From positions 124,001 to 188,000 of the forward strand of contig NZ_RQER01000002.1 of assembly GCF_004770615.1 (NCBI RefSeq): a stretch of DNA of 64,000 nt, given 5' to 3'. The position numbers and the translations under genes are program-made. How positions within the stretch are numbered: position 1 is the first letter of the stretch; every line of letters begins with the position of its first letter. Shown in pieces: positions 25,086 through 34,606 of this stretch. Source of the DNA: Leptospira langatensis (GTDB lineage: Bacteria; Spirochaetota; Leptospiria; Leptospirales; Leptospiraceae). The notes under the pieces are model-generated. The model had not been told where the DNA came from. It did no database searches and was given only the letters and a program-made list of their open reading frames with translations.

Positions 25086-27555
25086 GAAGATATTAGATCT
25101 ATTCGATATCGATCTAAAGATCGAAACGGACTCGCTTAGCTCGAGCATAGTGAAGAAGCTAGAATACGAGCTCGGAAAATATAAGACGGACACTCACACT
25201 TCCGATATTTATAAGGCATTGGCATTGTCCGTTCGAGACTTACTCATTAGTCATTGGAACGATATACAGGAGCAATATAGAAAGCACAAAGTCAGAAAAG
25301 TATACTACCTTTCTATCGAATACCTTCTAGGTACATTATTAAAAACGAATTTAATCAATCTAGGGATCTATGAGATAGCGGAGAAAGCAGTCTCCAATCT
25401 TGGCTACGACCTGAAGGAGCTGATCGAATGCGAACCGGATGCTGCATTGGGAAATGGAGGATTAGGAAGGCTTGCCGCTTGTTTTCTGGATTCCTTGGCA
25501 ACCTTAGATCTTCCCGCTCAGGCGGCTGGGATCCGTTATGAGTATGGGATCTTTCGTCAGGAAATTCGGAACGGCTTCCAAAGAGAATATCCGGAGAACT
25601 GGTTAAACCAAGATAACCCTTGGGAAATCCCTAGAACGGATCATATCTATCCGATTCAATTCTCCGGGTCCCTGAAGACGGATGTGGATCATAAAGGGCA
25701 GAATTTTGTAATTTGGGAGCCTAGAGAGATAGTACTCGCGGAAGCGTATGACGTGTTCATTCCAGGCTACCAAACAAAGACAGTCACGAATCTTCGGTTA
25801 TGGAAGGCAAAATCGAGTAGAGAGTTCAACTTGGACTACTTCAATCACGGGGACTATTTGCGAGCCATTGAAGATAAACAGAAATCCGAGAATATCTCCA
25901 AGGTATTGTATCCGAACGATAGCATTGAACAAGGAAGGGAACTTCGCTTAAAGCAGGAATATTTTCTAGTATGCGCCACATTGCAGGATGCGCTCTCCCA
26001 GTTCATAATGGAGGAAGGGGAAAAATGGGAACAACTGCCGAATCGATTGGTGTTTCATCTAAACGATACTCATCCGACATTAGCCATTCCTGAATTCATG
26101 CGCCTACTGATCGACCGACATAGAGTCGCTTGGGATCTGGCCTGGAAATATACAACGGAATGCTTTGCTTATACAAATCATACCATTATGCCGGAAGCTC
26201 TCGAAAGTTGGTCTGTAGATCTTTTGGAGTCCATTCTTCCGAGGCATTTGCAATTGATCTATGAGATCAACTTTAAGTTCTTAGAGGATCTGAGAAAAGA
26301 AGGTGTCTCGGACGATATCATTCAAAAAGTCTCTATCGTTGAAGAAGGCAGCCCTAAGAGGATCCGGATGTTCAATTTGGCCTTGGTTGCTTCTTCTTCT
26401 GTGAATGGGGTCGCAAATCTTCATACGGAAATCTTGAAAAAACAGTTATTCCGTGAATACTCCTCTTTATATCCGCATAAATTCATCAACGTAACGAATG
26501 GAGTGGCTCACAGAAGATGGCTGCTGTCTGCTAACCCGGCGCTTTCGGATCTGATCACCGCTAGGATAGGCGACGGATGGAAAAGAGATCTTACCCAAAT
26601 CTCCCTCTTAGAGGAATTTGCTACAGATAAGGATTTCTGTGCGCAGTGGGCCAGGATCAAGGAAACTAACAAACAAAAATTAGCCGATCTGACATATAAG
26701 CTTGTCGGGATCAAGATCGATCCGAATTCACTATTCGATGTGCAGATAAAAAGGATCCACGAGTACAAGCGACAATTTCTGAATGTGCTCCGGCTCGTTC
26801 ATGATTGTCAAAGATTGAGGGAATTTCCTTCGCTTTCCTATGCTCCTAGGACCGTCTTCTTTGCAGGGAAGGCCGCGCCTGGTTATAGAAGGGCAAAGCT
26901 CATCATTAAACTGATCCATGCCGTGGGGAATGTGATCAATAACGATCCTGAAGTAAACCAAAGATTGAAAGTCGTCTTTCTGCCTAACTACAATGTAAGT
27001 TTAGCCGAAAAAATATTTCCGGCAAGCGATCTTTCCGAACAGATCTCTGCCCCCGGCACAGAGGCATCCGGAACAGGAAATATGAAATTTATGCTGAACG
27101 GGAGTTTAACTGTCTGTACGATGGACGGTGCCAATGTAGAGATAATTGGGAATGTGGGAAGAGAGAATATCTACGTATTCGGGAATTCAGTAGATGAATT
27201 AAAACAACTTAGGGACTCCGGATACGATCCGAAAGAGATGGTCCGTGAAGACGAGAGTCTGCGAAACGCGGTCAACGCGATCAGAAAGGGTTTCTTTTCC
27301 AAAGAAGCCACGAGTTTATTCGAGGATCTTTGCAAGGGGCTGTTAGAAGAAGGCGACCCATACTATCTTCTGGCAGATTTCAAACCGTACATTTCAGTCC
27401 AAAATCAGATCTCTTCGGATTATTTTTTCAAAGAAACTTGGTGCCAAAAGACAGTGATCAATGCGGCTCGGGCTGGTAGCTTTTCTACCGATCGAGTAGT
27501 TTCCGAATATGCGAGAAAGATCTGGAACCTTCGGGAATTCTACCCGATCCCATAG
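25066..27555 (+). CDS. glgP: Glycogen/maltodextrin phosphorylase
   Basis: Releases glucose-1-phosphate from the non-reducing ends of alpha-glucans. The 829-aa GT35 enzyme is of normal length. The pyridoxal phosphate signature is EASGTGNMKFMLNGS, with the cofactor lysine at residue 674. The N-terminal part has CEPDAALGNGGLGRLAACFL and the phosphate-loop segment RIHEYKRQFLN. The start ATG 25066 lies inside the end of malQ, so the two are coupled. It is the last gene of the operon. Confidence 0.95.
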   Translation: MSQNKHKKILDLFDIDLKIETDSLSSSIVKKLEYELGKYKTDTHTSDIYKALALSVRDLLISHWNDIQEQYRKHKVRKVYYLSIEYLLGTLLKTNLINLGIYEIAEKAVSNLGYDLKELIECEPDAALGNGGLGRLAACFLDSLATLDLPAQAAGIRYEYGIFRQEIRNGFQREYPENWLNQDNPWEIPRTDHIYPIQFSGSLKTDVDHKGQNFVIWEPREIVLAEAYDVFIPGYQTKTVTNLRLWKAKSSREFNLDYFNHGDYLRAIEDKQKSENISKVLYPNDSIEQGRELRLKQEYFLVCATLQDALSQFIMEEGEKWEQLPNRLVFHLNDTHPTLAIPEFMRLLIDRHRVAWDLAWKYTTECFAYTNHTIMPEALESWSVDLLESILPRHLQLIYEINFKFLEDLRKEGVSDDIIQKVSIVEEGSPKRIRMFNLALVASSSVNGVANLHTEILKKQLFREYSSLYPHKFINVTNGVAHRRWLLSANPALSDLITARIGDGWKRDLTQISLLEEFATDKDFCAQWARIKETNKQKLADLTYKLVGIKIDPNSLFDVQIKRIHEYKRQFLNVLRLVHDCQRLREFPSLSYAPRTVFFAGKAAPGYRRAKLIIKLIHAVGNVINNDPEVNQRLKVVFLPNYNVSLAEKIFPASDLSEQISAPGTEASGTGNMKFMLNGSLTVCTMDGANVEIIGNVGRENIYVFGNSVDELKQLRDSGYDPKEMVREDESLRNAVNAIRKGFFSKEATSLFEDLCKGLLEEGDPYYLLADFKPYISVQNQISSDYFFKETWCQKTVINAARAGSFSTDRVVSEYARKIWNLREFYPIP

Positions 27556-27557
27556 CA

Positions 27558-27628
27558 AATCCTCGAAAGTTTTTCCCTTCTCTTCCGCCGAATATCCTAG
27601 GATTCTTCCTTTCCTCCTCTCGAGGATT
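27558..27628. other. Inverted repeat after glgP
   Basis: AATCCTCGA (27558-27566) and TCGAGGATT (27620-27628) are 9-base inverted repeats separated by 53 bases of pyrimidine-rich DNA. They could fold at the 3' end of the glycogen message. The right arm overlaps the -35 box of the following promoter. Confidence 0.35.
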
Positions 27629-27655
27629 GACTTTCATTCGAAAATAGGATATTCA
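27627..27655 (+). promoter_or_regulatory. Sigma-70-like promoter of the ABC exporter operon
   Basis: TTGACT at 27627-27632 and TATTCA at 27650-27655, with a 17-base spacer, about 30 bases upstream of the preferred start at 27687. The -10 box is only a partial match. Confidence 0.5.
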
Positions 27656-27686
27656 TCATCTATTCACAATACGATTGAGACGTTCG

Positions 27687-28493
27687 ATGAGCAAAATACT
27701 CGCCTTTCTTAAATTAATCCAAACATCCCAACGAAAAAGGATCATTGCCGCAGCCTTCCTCCTACTTCTAATATTTACGCTTCTATTCTTATGGCTGAAA
27801 GAAAGGAAAGAAGAGATCCATCCGAAATCTGGTCCGATTGTCGAATTGGTATATTCCTTGGGAACTGTCAAATCCGACAGGGTCTACCATCTGAAGTTAG
27901 GCGTAACATCATCTATCCGTAAGCTTTTTGTAAAAGAAGGGGAGGTCGTTAGCGAAGGACAACAACTCCTGTACGCCGATACCGGAACACTCTTCAAGGC
28001 TCCTTTTTCTGGGACAGTCACCACACTTCCATACCAGGAGGGAGAAGTTGTGATGCCTGGTACTCCCATCCTTACCATCATGGATCTGAAGAAGACATAT
28101 ATCCTTCTCTCCTTGGACCAGGATTCCATGCTCAGGATACGTCCTGGACAAAAGGCGGAACTAAGCTTCGAAACGATCCGGGGGAATAAACTGACAGGTA
28201 AGGTCCATAGAGTCTATCCTTCAGATGGTCAGTTCTATGTCATGATCGATGTGGATGCGATGCCGGAGGGTGTCCTTCCAGAAATGACGGCTGACGTTGC
28301 TGTCGAGGTCGCCAGAAAAGAAAAGGCACTTCTGATTCCTGTGAAAGCAGTGGAGAAAGGAAGGATCCATATTAAGAGAGACGGACATTCTATTTGGGTA
28401 GATGCAAAGGTAGGAGCCGTGGACGGAGAATGGTGTGAAGTATTAGAGGACTCTATTCTACCTACTGACACCATACTATTGGCAAGAGAGTAG
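27687..28493 (+). CDS. Periplasmic adaptor (HlyD/MacA-like) of an ABC exporter
   Basis: Membrane fusion protein that would link the ABC pump to the outer membrane. Start ATG 27687 is preferred over TTG 27675, giving 268 aa. A transmembrane helix lies at about residues 15-36. A split lipoyl-type domain follows (KLFVKEGEVVSEGQQLL, then APFSGTVTTLPYQEGEVV), then a beta-barrel domain. There is no long coiled-coil hairpin between the lipoyl halves, so it is a short adaptor. Permease and ATPase genes follow directly. Confidence 0.8.
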   Translation: MSKILAFLKLIQTSQRKRIIAAAFLLLLIFTLLFLWLKERKEEIHPKSGPIVELVYSLGTVKSDRVYHLKLGVTSSIRKLFVKEGEVVSEGQQLLYADTGTLFKAPFSGTVTTLPYQEGEVVMPGTPILTIMDLKKTYILLSLDQDSMLRIRPGQKAELSFETIRGNKLTGKVHRVYPSDGQFYVMIDVDAMPEGVLPEMTADVAVEVARKEKALLIPVKAVEKGRIHIKRDGHSIWVDAKVGAVDGEWCEVLEDSILPTDTILLARE

Positions 28494-28500
28494 ATCATAC

Positions 28501-29754
28501 ATGTTCTTTCTAGCCATTCGCCAACTCATCAGTCGACCTCAGCAAACCTTTCTGACTTTCTTCGGAATATTGCTTGGAACCGCAGGTTACGTCGTATTCT
28601 CAGGAATGATGTTAGGGTTCCAAGAATACATTACAGATCAACTTGTGAACAATGACGCGCAGATCAGGATCTCTCCAAGGGACGAAGTACTGAAGGAAGA
28701 AAGCTTCAAAGGAGTATTCTTCCCGGATTCTACGGTGCATTGGATCAAGCCTCCTTCGGGAAAGACGGATTCGACACAACTAACGAATGTGAACGGTTGG
28801 TTTTTGAAATTGGAACAGGATGAGAGGGTAGAAGCGTATGCTCCTCAACTGAACCGGCAGTTGATCTTTAAATACGGAAAGCAGACCTTACCCGGAAAAT
28901 TATATGGAATCGATCCTACTCGGCAATTGCGTGTAACAACCATCGGGAATTACGTGGAAAAAGGAAATCTAAGAGACCTAGACCGAGGAGGAGATGTAAT
29001 CTTCGTCGGAGCCGGATTGTTGGAAAAATTAGGAGCCGAATCGGGAGATACGATCCAAGTCGTTTCCACAAATGGAACAGTATCGAATGTAAAAGTAGCG
29101 GGAGTGATCCGAGTAGGAAATCGATTGATCGATGAAAGTTCGGTTTACGCATCATTAAGGACTGTGCAAAGAATTACGCAAGCAAACGGGATCATTTCGG
29201 AAATCGTAATCCGCCTGAAAGATGTCTCTCAAGCCGCTGAGGTCGCCACCGAATGGTCTTTCTTTACTAAAGATAAGGTCCAAAGTTGGGACCAGGCTTA
29301 CGAAAGCATTCTTTCCGTGTTTAAGACCCAGAATATTGTTAGAGATACTACTACCTTTACGATCATCCTAGTTGTAGCATTCGGGATCTATAATGTACTA
29401 AATATGGTGGTAAATCATAAAAAAAGGGAGATTGCCATACTAAGATCTATTGGCTTCGACGAGAATGATACGATCCGGTTATTCATTATCCAAGGTCTAT
29501 TGTTAGGATTTGTCGGTGCAATCCTGGGATTACTCGTGGGAGCGGCGGCTTGCTATGCGTTAGACGGATATCCGATCGGTGGGACATCCAAAAGCGGTCC
29601 GGCAATGATGAACGTAATGAAGATATCTTGGAATTACCAGATCTATCTGAACGCTTTCCTTTTATCCGTAGTTACGAGCGGGATAGCCGCCTATATACCT
29701 GCGAGAGCGGCATCTAAACTCTCTCCCGTTGAGATCATACGCGGTAGCGCCTGA
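28501..29754 (+). CDS. ABC transporter permease, FtsX/MacB type
   Basis: Inner-membrane permease of 417 aa with one helix near residues 15-38, a large periplasmic domain (about 40-270) and three helices in the C-terminal FtsX domain (about 283-305, 330-355, 375-400). The coupling region HKKREIAILRSIGFDENDT matches the MacB/LolC family. Transporters of this type act by mechanotransmission on periplasmic substrates or lipoproteins. It is 7 bases after the adaptor gene. Substrate unknown. Confidence 0.85.
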   Translation: MFFLAIRQLISRPQQTFLTFFGILLGTAGYVVFSGMMLGFQEYITDQLVNNDAQIRISPRDEVLKEESFKGVFFPDSTVHWIKPPSGKTDSTQLTNVNGWFLKLEQDERVEAYAPQLNRQLIFKYGKQTLPGKLYGIDPTRQLRVTTIGNYVEKGNLRDLDRGGDVIFVGAGLLEKLGAESGDTIQVVSTNGTVSNVKVAGVIRVGNRLIDESSVYASLRTVQRITQANGIISEIVIRLKDVSQAAEVATEWSFFTKDKVQSWDQAYESILSVFKTQNIVRDTTTFTIILVVAFGIYNVLNMVVNHKKREIAILRSIGFDENDTIRLFIIQGLLLGFVGAILGLLVGAAACYALDGYPIGGTSKSGPAMMNVMKISWNYQIYLNAFLLSVVTSGIAAYIPARAASKLSPVEIIRGSA

Positions 29755-29802
29755 AGAAACCGCGTTTATAAACGAATCTGATCCTTGTTTTCGGAGAATA
29801 TA

Positions 29803-30510
29803 ATGCAATCTAAAGAGAATATCATACTTAGCTGTAGATCCTTAACGAAATCCTTTGGAGAACCTCCCACTTTGGCGGTCAAGGACGTGGATATCGATCT
29901 CAAGAAAGGGGAATTTGTTTCTTTGACCGGAAGATCCGGATCAGGAAAGTCCACTTTACTCTATATGTTGAGTGGGTTAGACCAACCCAGCTCAGGTCAT
30001 GTCTATCTGGAAAACAAAGACATCTTCGCTATGGAAAGTAAAGAGACTCATATATTTCGGAATCGGAATATAGGTTTTGTATTCCAATTCCATTATCTTC
30101 TCCCTGAATTAACGACTTTGGAGAATGTGCTCATGCCGGCAAGGAAGATGAACGAGGAAGGTACTCGAAAGGATTTTGCCCGTACTCTACTCAGGGATTT
30201 TGGTTTAGAGCACTGTAAGGATAAATATCCTTCTCAAATGTCCGGAGGAGAACAACAAAGGGCAGCGATCGCAAGATCCTTGATCATGAATCCTAGCTTG
30301 ATCTTTGCAGATGAGCCTACCGGGAATCTGGACACTTCGAACGGCGACAAGGCGATGGCGATCTTCCAAAAAACCAATCGGGAAAACGGGACGACTATCT
30401 TATTCGTGACCCATGATCCCGATTATGCTTCTCTTGCTGAACGAAAGATCAATATGGTCGATGGCATGATCGAATCTGACCAAATCCAAAGCCATAGTAA
30501 AAAGAAGTAA
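29803..30510 (+). CDS. ABC transporter ATPase, LolD/MacB type
   Basis: ATPase partner of the preceding permease. It has Walker A GRSGSGKST near residue 43, the Q-loop in FVFQFHYLLPELT, the signature MSGGEQQRAAIARSL, Walker B LIFADEPTGNLD and the switch His in FVTHD. About 235 aa, normal for a LolD-type subunit. ATG 29803 follows CGGAGAATATA; the upstream TTG at 29785 lacks such a site. The three genes would form one tripartite exporter. Confidence 0.92.
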   Translation: MQSKENIILSCRSLTKSFGEPPTLAVKDVDIDLKKGEFVSLTGRSGSGKSTLLYMLSGLDQPSSGHVYLENKDIFAMESKETHIFRNRNIGFVFQFHYLLPELTTLENVLMPARKMNEEGTRKDFARTLLRDFGLEHCKDKYPSQMSGGEQQRAAIARSLIMNPSLIFADEPTGNLDTSNGDKAMAIFQKTNRENGTTILFVTHDPDYASLAERKINMVDGMIESDQIQSHSKKK

Positions 30511-30520
30511 TATTCAGCTC

Positions 30521-30730
30521 CTATTTTTTGTGCGCGTGAAAGCGAGTGTTAATTCCAAACACAGAGTAGATCGGACACCAGCCGATAATACCGGTAACTA
30601 AGGGAATACAACCTATTGCGAAGAGAGGTATTTTATACCATTCGTTGGTAAAAAATGCCCATGCAATCAAACCGGTCCCCAATAAGACCCGGACTGCGCG
30701 ATCGAAAAAGCCTGAATTGATGAATTTCAT
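30521..30730 (-). CDS. DUF2892 (YgaP-like) small membrane protein
   Basis: A 69-aa protein with two membrane helices and the DUF2892 pattern: N-terminal Asp-Arg-Ala-Val-Arg-Val-Leu-Leu-Gly, then VTGIIGWCPIYSVFGINT. The Gly-Trp-Cys-Pro motif is conserved in this family, often linked to rhodanese or sulphur metabolism, but no such gene is near. The real start is ATG 30730 after ATAGGAGATTCACA; the longer frame to 30916 overlaps the next gene and looks spurious. It is convergent with the ABC operon. Confidence 0.8.
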   Translation of the reverse strand: MKFINSGFFDRAVRVLLGTGLIAWAFFTNEWYKIPLFAIGCIPLVTGIIGWCPIYSVFGINTRFHAHKK

Positions 30731-30884
30731 TGTGAATCTCCTATATTTAGGATCGATCATAAAAACAAAAAGGTCAATCAGCAATGCATCTGAAAGCGAT
30801 GCGAGCGCAGTGATTTTTGTCAAAATAAAACGGCGAGAGTCTTGTCGTCGCAATATCTTATTTCTGTATGAAAATTTCCTCGTT

Positions 30885-33410
30885 CTATACGTTGTTCGAA
30901 ACAGGTATCTTTCCAAAGAACCCGGAAAATATTCCGGAAAGCCAAGCTATGAATAATGCATACCAACTCACTTGTGCAAATCCAAACATATGAATGGAAA
31001 GATCAAAAGTGAATATTATGATCAATAGGGAAGTGGAAAGTGTAGGGATGAGATAGATTTTCCAGTCCAGTCTTCTAAAAATAGAGAACCTTTCCTTTCC
31101 GCTAGAGAGATTTCCGAACATGGAGCCGAAATTAGAGGCCACTATAAATACGAATCCGTAGGAACGGATATCGGTCTCGGGTAAATTTCTTCCCTTTGCC
31201 CAAAAGTAGAATAGGAGCAAAACAGAAAGACAAATCGTGCCCTGGGCGATCGACACTAGAAAGTCCCGATTACTCAATAGCTTAGATCCGGACTTCCGTG
31301 GAGGAGCAAGAGCCATTCTCTCTTCCATCGGTAAGGATTCGAAGATCAATGTACAGGATGGGTCGATGATCAATTCCAAGAGAAGGACATGTATTGGAAA
31401 GAAGAAGATCTCATCTCCAGTAATCGCAGGTAATATAGACATTCCTATTATGGGGATATGAACGACTACGATGTACGATATGCTTTTCTTTATATTCTCA
31501 TAGATGCGCCTTCCCAACATCACGGAGTATACGATTGCGGAGAAGTTATCGTCCAGTAATACAAGATCGGATGCTTCTCTTGCCACATCTGTTCCTCTTT
31601 TTCCCATAGAGACACCTATATGAGCCGCTTGCAATGCGAGTCCGTCATTCACTCCGTCACCCGTCATCGCAACGATCTCTCCTTTCTTTTGAAAGGCTTG
31701 TACGATCTTTAATTTTTGATCGGGTCTGATCCGGGAAAAGATCCCTACAGTTTCAATCTTTCTTAGGAATTCTTCTTCCTCCATGGATTCGATCTCGTCC
31801 CCGGTAATGCAGTCCAAGAATGAAAGGCCTATCTTGGACGCAACCGCCTTTGCCGTCCCCTGATAATCTCCGGTGATCAAGACTACACGAATTCCTGCGG
31901 ACTTACATTGAGCAACAGAAGACGGGACGGAATCCCGGATTGGATCCTCCAGCAAGAGCAAACCTAAAAAATCGAAATCTAGATCGTGTTGATTTTCCGG
32001 AAGAATGGATCTGGAAAATTCCGACTTTGCTACTGCGATCGTTCGGTAACCTTGGGAAGAATATTGATCCACAGCTTCTTTCCACCGAGCGGTTTCTGGT
32101 TCAGAGAAATGGCAAAGATCGAATATTGCCTCGGGTGCTCCTTTCGCTCCTATCACGTATTTTTCATGATCTTGAGAAGACCAGGCATACGAGAGCGCGA
32201 GTAACTTAGGAGTCAATGGATACTCCCTTTTTAAATCCCAATCGTCGTGCAAATGTTCGGTAGTATTTAAAAGCTCGAAACCGGTTTCCTTGATTGCACG
32301 TTCCATCGGATCGAACGGGTCCTTTCTAGAGGCAAGGATCGCAAATTCCAATAATTCATGATATTCCTCCGGAAAGGATTGCTGTGAAAAATCGAATATG
32401 GATCCCATCTCTTTCGAGATCAATCCCCGCAATTTCATATTGTTCTCGGTAAGCGTACCTGTCTTATCTACGCAGAGGATCGTTGCCGCCCCTAAAGTTT
32501 CTATAGAATTCAGGTTTTTGGTAAGAACGCCTACCTTCGAAATTCTCCATGCACCCAAGGAAAAGAATACGCTCATCACGACTGGGATCTCTTCCGGTAG
32601 AGCTGCCATCAAGAAAGTAAGGCCTGCCAATATGGATCTTAGAAATTCCCTAGAATGAAAGAATAAGCCTAAGAAAATGAATGCCGAAAGTACTAAGGCA
32701 CCTAAGAACAGGATAGAAGTGAACTGCCTTGCCTCTCTTTGCAATGGACTCTCCGATTCTGAGATAAGATCCAATTTCGTCCCGATAGAACCAAGCCAAG
32801 AAGAAGCTCCTGTGGCGGTGACTTGAAAGATCCCTTCTCCGGAAAGGACGATCGAACCTGAATATACTTTTCCAGAGTCCTCTAGATCCTTTTCGGCCAT
32901 TTCCGATTCCGATCTTGATTTTAGTACGGGAACCGATTCGCCGGTAAGTTGTGATTCATCAATGTAAAGATTCAACGCTTCCAGTACGGAACCATCTGCG
33001 GGGACAAAATTCCCTTCTGCGATTAGAACGATATCTCCCGGGACGATCTTCGTAGAGTTGATCCGGTTCCATTTTCCATCCCGATATACTTTTGAAGTAC
33101 TAGGAGCCAAGTCTTTCAGTGACTCGATCGCTTTTCGGGATTTGTTCATCTGTAAGATGGTTAGAAATATAACCGCAATTACTGCGAAAGAAAGTGTAAG
33201 TGCCTCTTCAAGGTCTCCGAGCACAGCATAAATAAGGCCGCAGAAGAGGAGTAAAAGAAGCATAGGCTCCTTCAAAACTGAAATCACAGTTTTCCAAAGC
33301 GATCCACTTTCGGAAGCTGTTTCATTTGGCCCGAATTGCTTCAGTAAATCCTCAGCTTCTTTTGAACTTAAACCTTGGTAAGAGGGATTTGGCTTCAATT
33401 GGAACTCCAC
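30885..33410 (-). CDS. Cation-transporting P-type ATPase (P2-type)
   Basis: Inner-membrane ion pump of 841 aa. The phosphorylated Asp is residue 315 in CVDKTGTLTENN. Also present are LTGES near residue 155, the helix-4 motif ALPEEIPVV in place of the classic PEGLP, and MTGDGVNDGLAL. The N-terminal Lys-Pro-x-x-x-x-x-G-L-S-x-x-E-A-E region and overall layout are those of calcium-type P2 ATPases. The PEEIP variant makes the ion uncertain (Ca, Mn or Na/K are possible). It faces galE across a 206-base gap that must hold both promoters. Confidence 0.85.
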   Translation of the reverse strand: MEFQLKPNPSYQGLSSKEAEDLLKQFGPNETASESGSLWKTVISVLKEPMLLLLLFCGLIYAVLGDLEEALTLSFAVIAVIFLTILQMNKSRKAIESLKDLAPSTSKVYRDGKWNRINSTKIVPGDIVLIAEGNFVPADGSVLEALNLYIDESQLTGESVPVLKSRSESEMAEKDLEDSGKVYSGSIVLSGEGIFQVTATGASSWLGSIGTKLDLISESESPLQREARQFTSILFLGALVLSAFIFLGLFFHSREFLRSILAGLTFLMAALPEEIPVVMSVFFSLGAWRISKVGVLTKNLNSIETLGAATILCVDKTGTLTENNMKLRGLISKEMGSIFDFSQQSFPEEYHELLEFAILASRKDPFDPMERAIKETGFELLNTTEHLHDDWDLKREYPLTPKLLALSYAWSSQDHEKYVIGAKGAPEAIFDLCHFSEPETARWKEAVDQYSSQGYRTIAVAKSEFSRSILPENQHDLDFDFLGLLLLEDPIRDSVPSSVAQCKSAGIRVVLITGDYQGTAKAVASKIGLSFLDCITGDEIESMEEEEFLRKIETVGIFSRIRPDQKLKIVQAFQKKGEIVAMTGDGVNDGLALQAAHIGVSMGKRGTDVAREASDLVLLDDNFSAIVYSVMLGRRIYENIKKSISYIVVVHIPIIGMSILPAITGDEIFFFPIHVLLLELIIDPSCTLIFESLPMEERMALAPPRKSGSKLLSNRDFLVSIAQGTICLSVLLLFYFWAKGRNLPETDIRSYGFVFIVASNFGSMFGNLSSGKERFSIFRRLDWKIYLIPTLSTSLLIIIFTFDLSIHMFGFAQVSWYALFIAWLSGIFSGFFGKIPVSNNV

Positions 33411-33616
33411 GGCCTTCGTATATTTTGCACGTCAATCACCTCGACTATTCGAGGGGATTCTTTATTTTTATAAAGGTCTTTTTCGATGAATAAAACACAA
33501 AATGGCCAAGTAAACTTGATTTTACTCATCGCTTGGTAGTTTAGAGAATACAGATATCGGAACTTGAAATTCCTTTTTACAATTTCATGTACGGATAGAA
33601 AAAGGTAAAAATCCCT

Positions 33617-34585
33617 ATGAAGAAAATCCTAATCACCGGAGGAGCCGGATACATCGGCTCTCACATGAATAAATATCTGCACAAAGAAGGTGTAGATACC
33701 GTCGTTTTCGACAATCTATCCAACGGGCATAAGAAAGCGGTAAAATGGGGGACCTTTGTCCAAGGAGATCTTCTGAATAAGGAAGATCTAGAAAAGGTAT
33801 TTCAGGAAAACGAGATAGAAGCGGTGATCCATTTCGCAGCATTCGCTTATGTAGGTGAGTCCGTTCTCGATCCGCAAAAATATTATATCAACAATCTAGT
33901 AGGCACCATCAATCTTTTGGAGGCGATGCTTCGCCACAAAGTAAGGAATTTCATCTTCTCCTCTACCTGCGCTACCTACGGTGCGGTTACTCAAGTCCCG
34001 ATCGTGGAAACAAATCCGCAAAGCCCGATCAATCCGTACGGTTGGTCCAAGTTAATGATCGAAAGGGTTTTAGAGGATTATTCCAAGGCCTACGGTCTCA
34101 AGTATGTTGCCTTGCGATATTTCAATGCTTCCGGTTCCGACCTAGATATTGGAGAAGAGCATGATCCGGAGACTCATCTACTTCCGATCGTGATCGAGAA
34201 TGCGTTAGGCAAGAGGGACCAACTGGTCGTCAACGGGGATGATTATAATACAAAGGATGGTACCGCGGTCAGGGACTACATTCATGTAATGGATTTGGCT
34301 CAGGCACATTATCTCGGATTGAAATATCTGCAAAACGGTGGGAATTCCGACGTTTTTAATTTAGGGATCGGGACCGGTTTCAGCGTTCTGGAGATCATCC
34401 AAACTGTCGAAAAGATCTCAGGCAAGAAATTGCAATATAAGATAGGCCCAAGAAGAGAAGGGGACCCAGCCATTCTGATCGCAGATAATGCAAAAGCGAA
34501 AAAGATCCTAGGCTGGGATCCTAAGTTTGCAAATATAGAGACAATCGTCTCCAGCGCCTGGGAGTTCCATAAGTCCCAAGGTTAA
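33617..34585 (+). CDS. galE: UDP-glucose 4-epimerase
   Basis: Interconverts UDP-glucose and UDP-galactose for surface polysaccharides. The extended short-chain dehydrogenase fold is clear: NAD-binding TGGAGYIGSH at residues 7-16, the catalytic Ser-Thr-Cys-Ala-Thr-Tyr-Gly region, and Tyr-x-x-x-Lys in NPYGWSKLM. At 322 aa it has normal GalE length. AGGTAAAAATCCCT precedes the ATG. It ends 21 bases from the stop of the convergent fbp gene. Confidence 0.92.
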   Translation: MKKILITGGAGYIGSHMNKYLHKEGVDTVVFDNLSNGHKKAVKWGTFVQGDLLNKEDLEKVFQENEIEAVIHFAAFAYVGESVLDPQKYYINNLVGTINLLEAMLRHKVRNFIFSSTCATYGAVTQVPIVETNPQSPINPYGWSKLMIERVLEDYSKAYGLKYVALRYFNASGSDLDIGEEHDPETHLLPIVIENALGKRDQLVVNGDDYNTKDGTAVRDYIHVMDLAQAHYLGLKYLQNGGNSDVFNLGIGTGFSVLEIIQTVEKISGKKLQYKIGPRREGDPAILIADNAKAKKILGWDPKFANIETIVSSAWEFHKSQG

Positions 34586-34606
34586 TTCGAATTTTTGAAT
34601 ATAGAC

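Noticed and set aside
30731..30916. Upstream extension of the DUF2892 gene
   Set aside because: It overlaps the end of the P-type ATPase gene. The conserved domain and a good ribosome site both start at 30730.
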